Shown piece by piece: positions 5,505-5,630 of a DNA stretch of 5,630 nt (within the stretch, counting starts at the first letter, position 1; each line of letters starts with the position of its first letter). Origin of the DNA: Tannerella sp. (GTDB lineage Bacteria; Bacteroidota; Bacteroidia; Bacteroidales; Tannerellaceae); the NCBI GenBank assembly GCA_031283915.1, contig JAITAY010000358.1:1-5630 (forward strand), read 5' to 3'. The position numbers were made by a program, and so were the translations under genes. The notes under the pieces are model-generated. The model worked only from the letters and a program-made list of their open reading frames with translations, was not told the DNA's origin and ran no database searches.

Positions 5505-5630
5505 TTAATCACTCATGTTACGCAGGGCTATAATTTTGACTGTCTCAAAGTTCTTTCCGGGCGCTTGTTTTCGGTCGGAGACAATGATTCCCGTTATGGA
5601 ACAGGAAGAGGGCAAATAGCTGCAATTTTT
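5505..5630 (-). CDS. Partial CDS, C-terminal 41 residues, unknown function
   Basis: On the minus strand a frame enters from the right edge and stays open for 41 codons to TAA at 5507-5505. Its end reads DRKQAPGKNFETVKIIALRN followed by MSD. Codon choice and the mixed hydrophobic/charged pattern look protein-like, and an SITGIIVSD segment could be a beta strand. I do not recognise the family. The gene is convergent with the antiporter, with a 179-nt gap filled largely by the hairpin array. A competing plus-strand frame (5515-5619, 34 codons) looks less plausible. Confidence 0.5.
   Translation of the reverse strand, partial: KNCSYLPSSCSITGIIVSDRKQAPGKNFETVKIIALRNMSD

Noticed and set aside
5535..5583. 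Possible insertion-sequence end (GACTGTCTCAAAG) with TGTCTC/GAGACA inverted repeat
   Set aside because: The 6-bp arms with a 31-nt gap are within chance, no transposase or target duplication is visible, and the region is better explained as coding on the minus strand.
5515..5619. Plus-strand 34-codon frame near the right edge
   Set aside because: It has no recognisable features, and the opposite strand carries a longer, more protein-like open frame entering from the edge.

Overview
The window looks like chromosomal DNA from a member of the Bacteroidota, most likely the order Bacteroidales. Three things suggest this. Two intergenic regions carry a good match to the Bacteroidetes -7 promoter element (TAnnTTTG). 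There is a BspA-type leucine-rich-repeat fragment with a 23-residue period. The proteins also resemble families common in that group. The genus cannot be fixed from the sequence alone.

Layout. Positions 1-29 (or 41), minus strand, hold the first codons of a gene running off the left edge. Behind it is a 12-bp perfect inverted repeat (34-75). Positions 149-2383, minus strand, are a two-gene operon: an XRE-type regulator with a C-terminal cupin sensor domain, then, after a 3-nt gap, an acyl-CoA synthetase of the AMP-binding superfamily. A Bacteroidetes-type promoter and a perfect 16-bp palindrome lie upstream of the regulator, as expected for an autoregulated operon. Positions 2567-2921 are a repeat-rich block: a short hairpin, an orphan LRR fragment of about 2.3 repeats, and an array of four small hairpins with AAA-containing loops. 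Positions 3061-5325, plus strand, encode a complete 754-residue CPA2/Kef-type cation:proton antiporter with its own promoter. Positions 5331-5460 are a second hairpin array, homologous to the first but inverted. Positions 5505-5630, minus strand, are the C-terminal end of a gene entering from the right, convergent with the antiporter gene.

How the genes work together. The regulator and ligase probably form one unit: the cupin domain may sense a small carboxylate or related ligand and control a CoA ligase that activates a carboxylic acid. The antiporter is a separate transcription unit for monovalent cation and pH homeostasis. I see no defence system, CRISPR array, tRNA, rRNA or intact mobile element. 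The least explained material is the pair of homologous, oppositely oriented hairpin/linker arrays around the antiporter gene, the stranded LRR fragment beside one of them, and the palindrome inside the regulator promoter.
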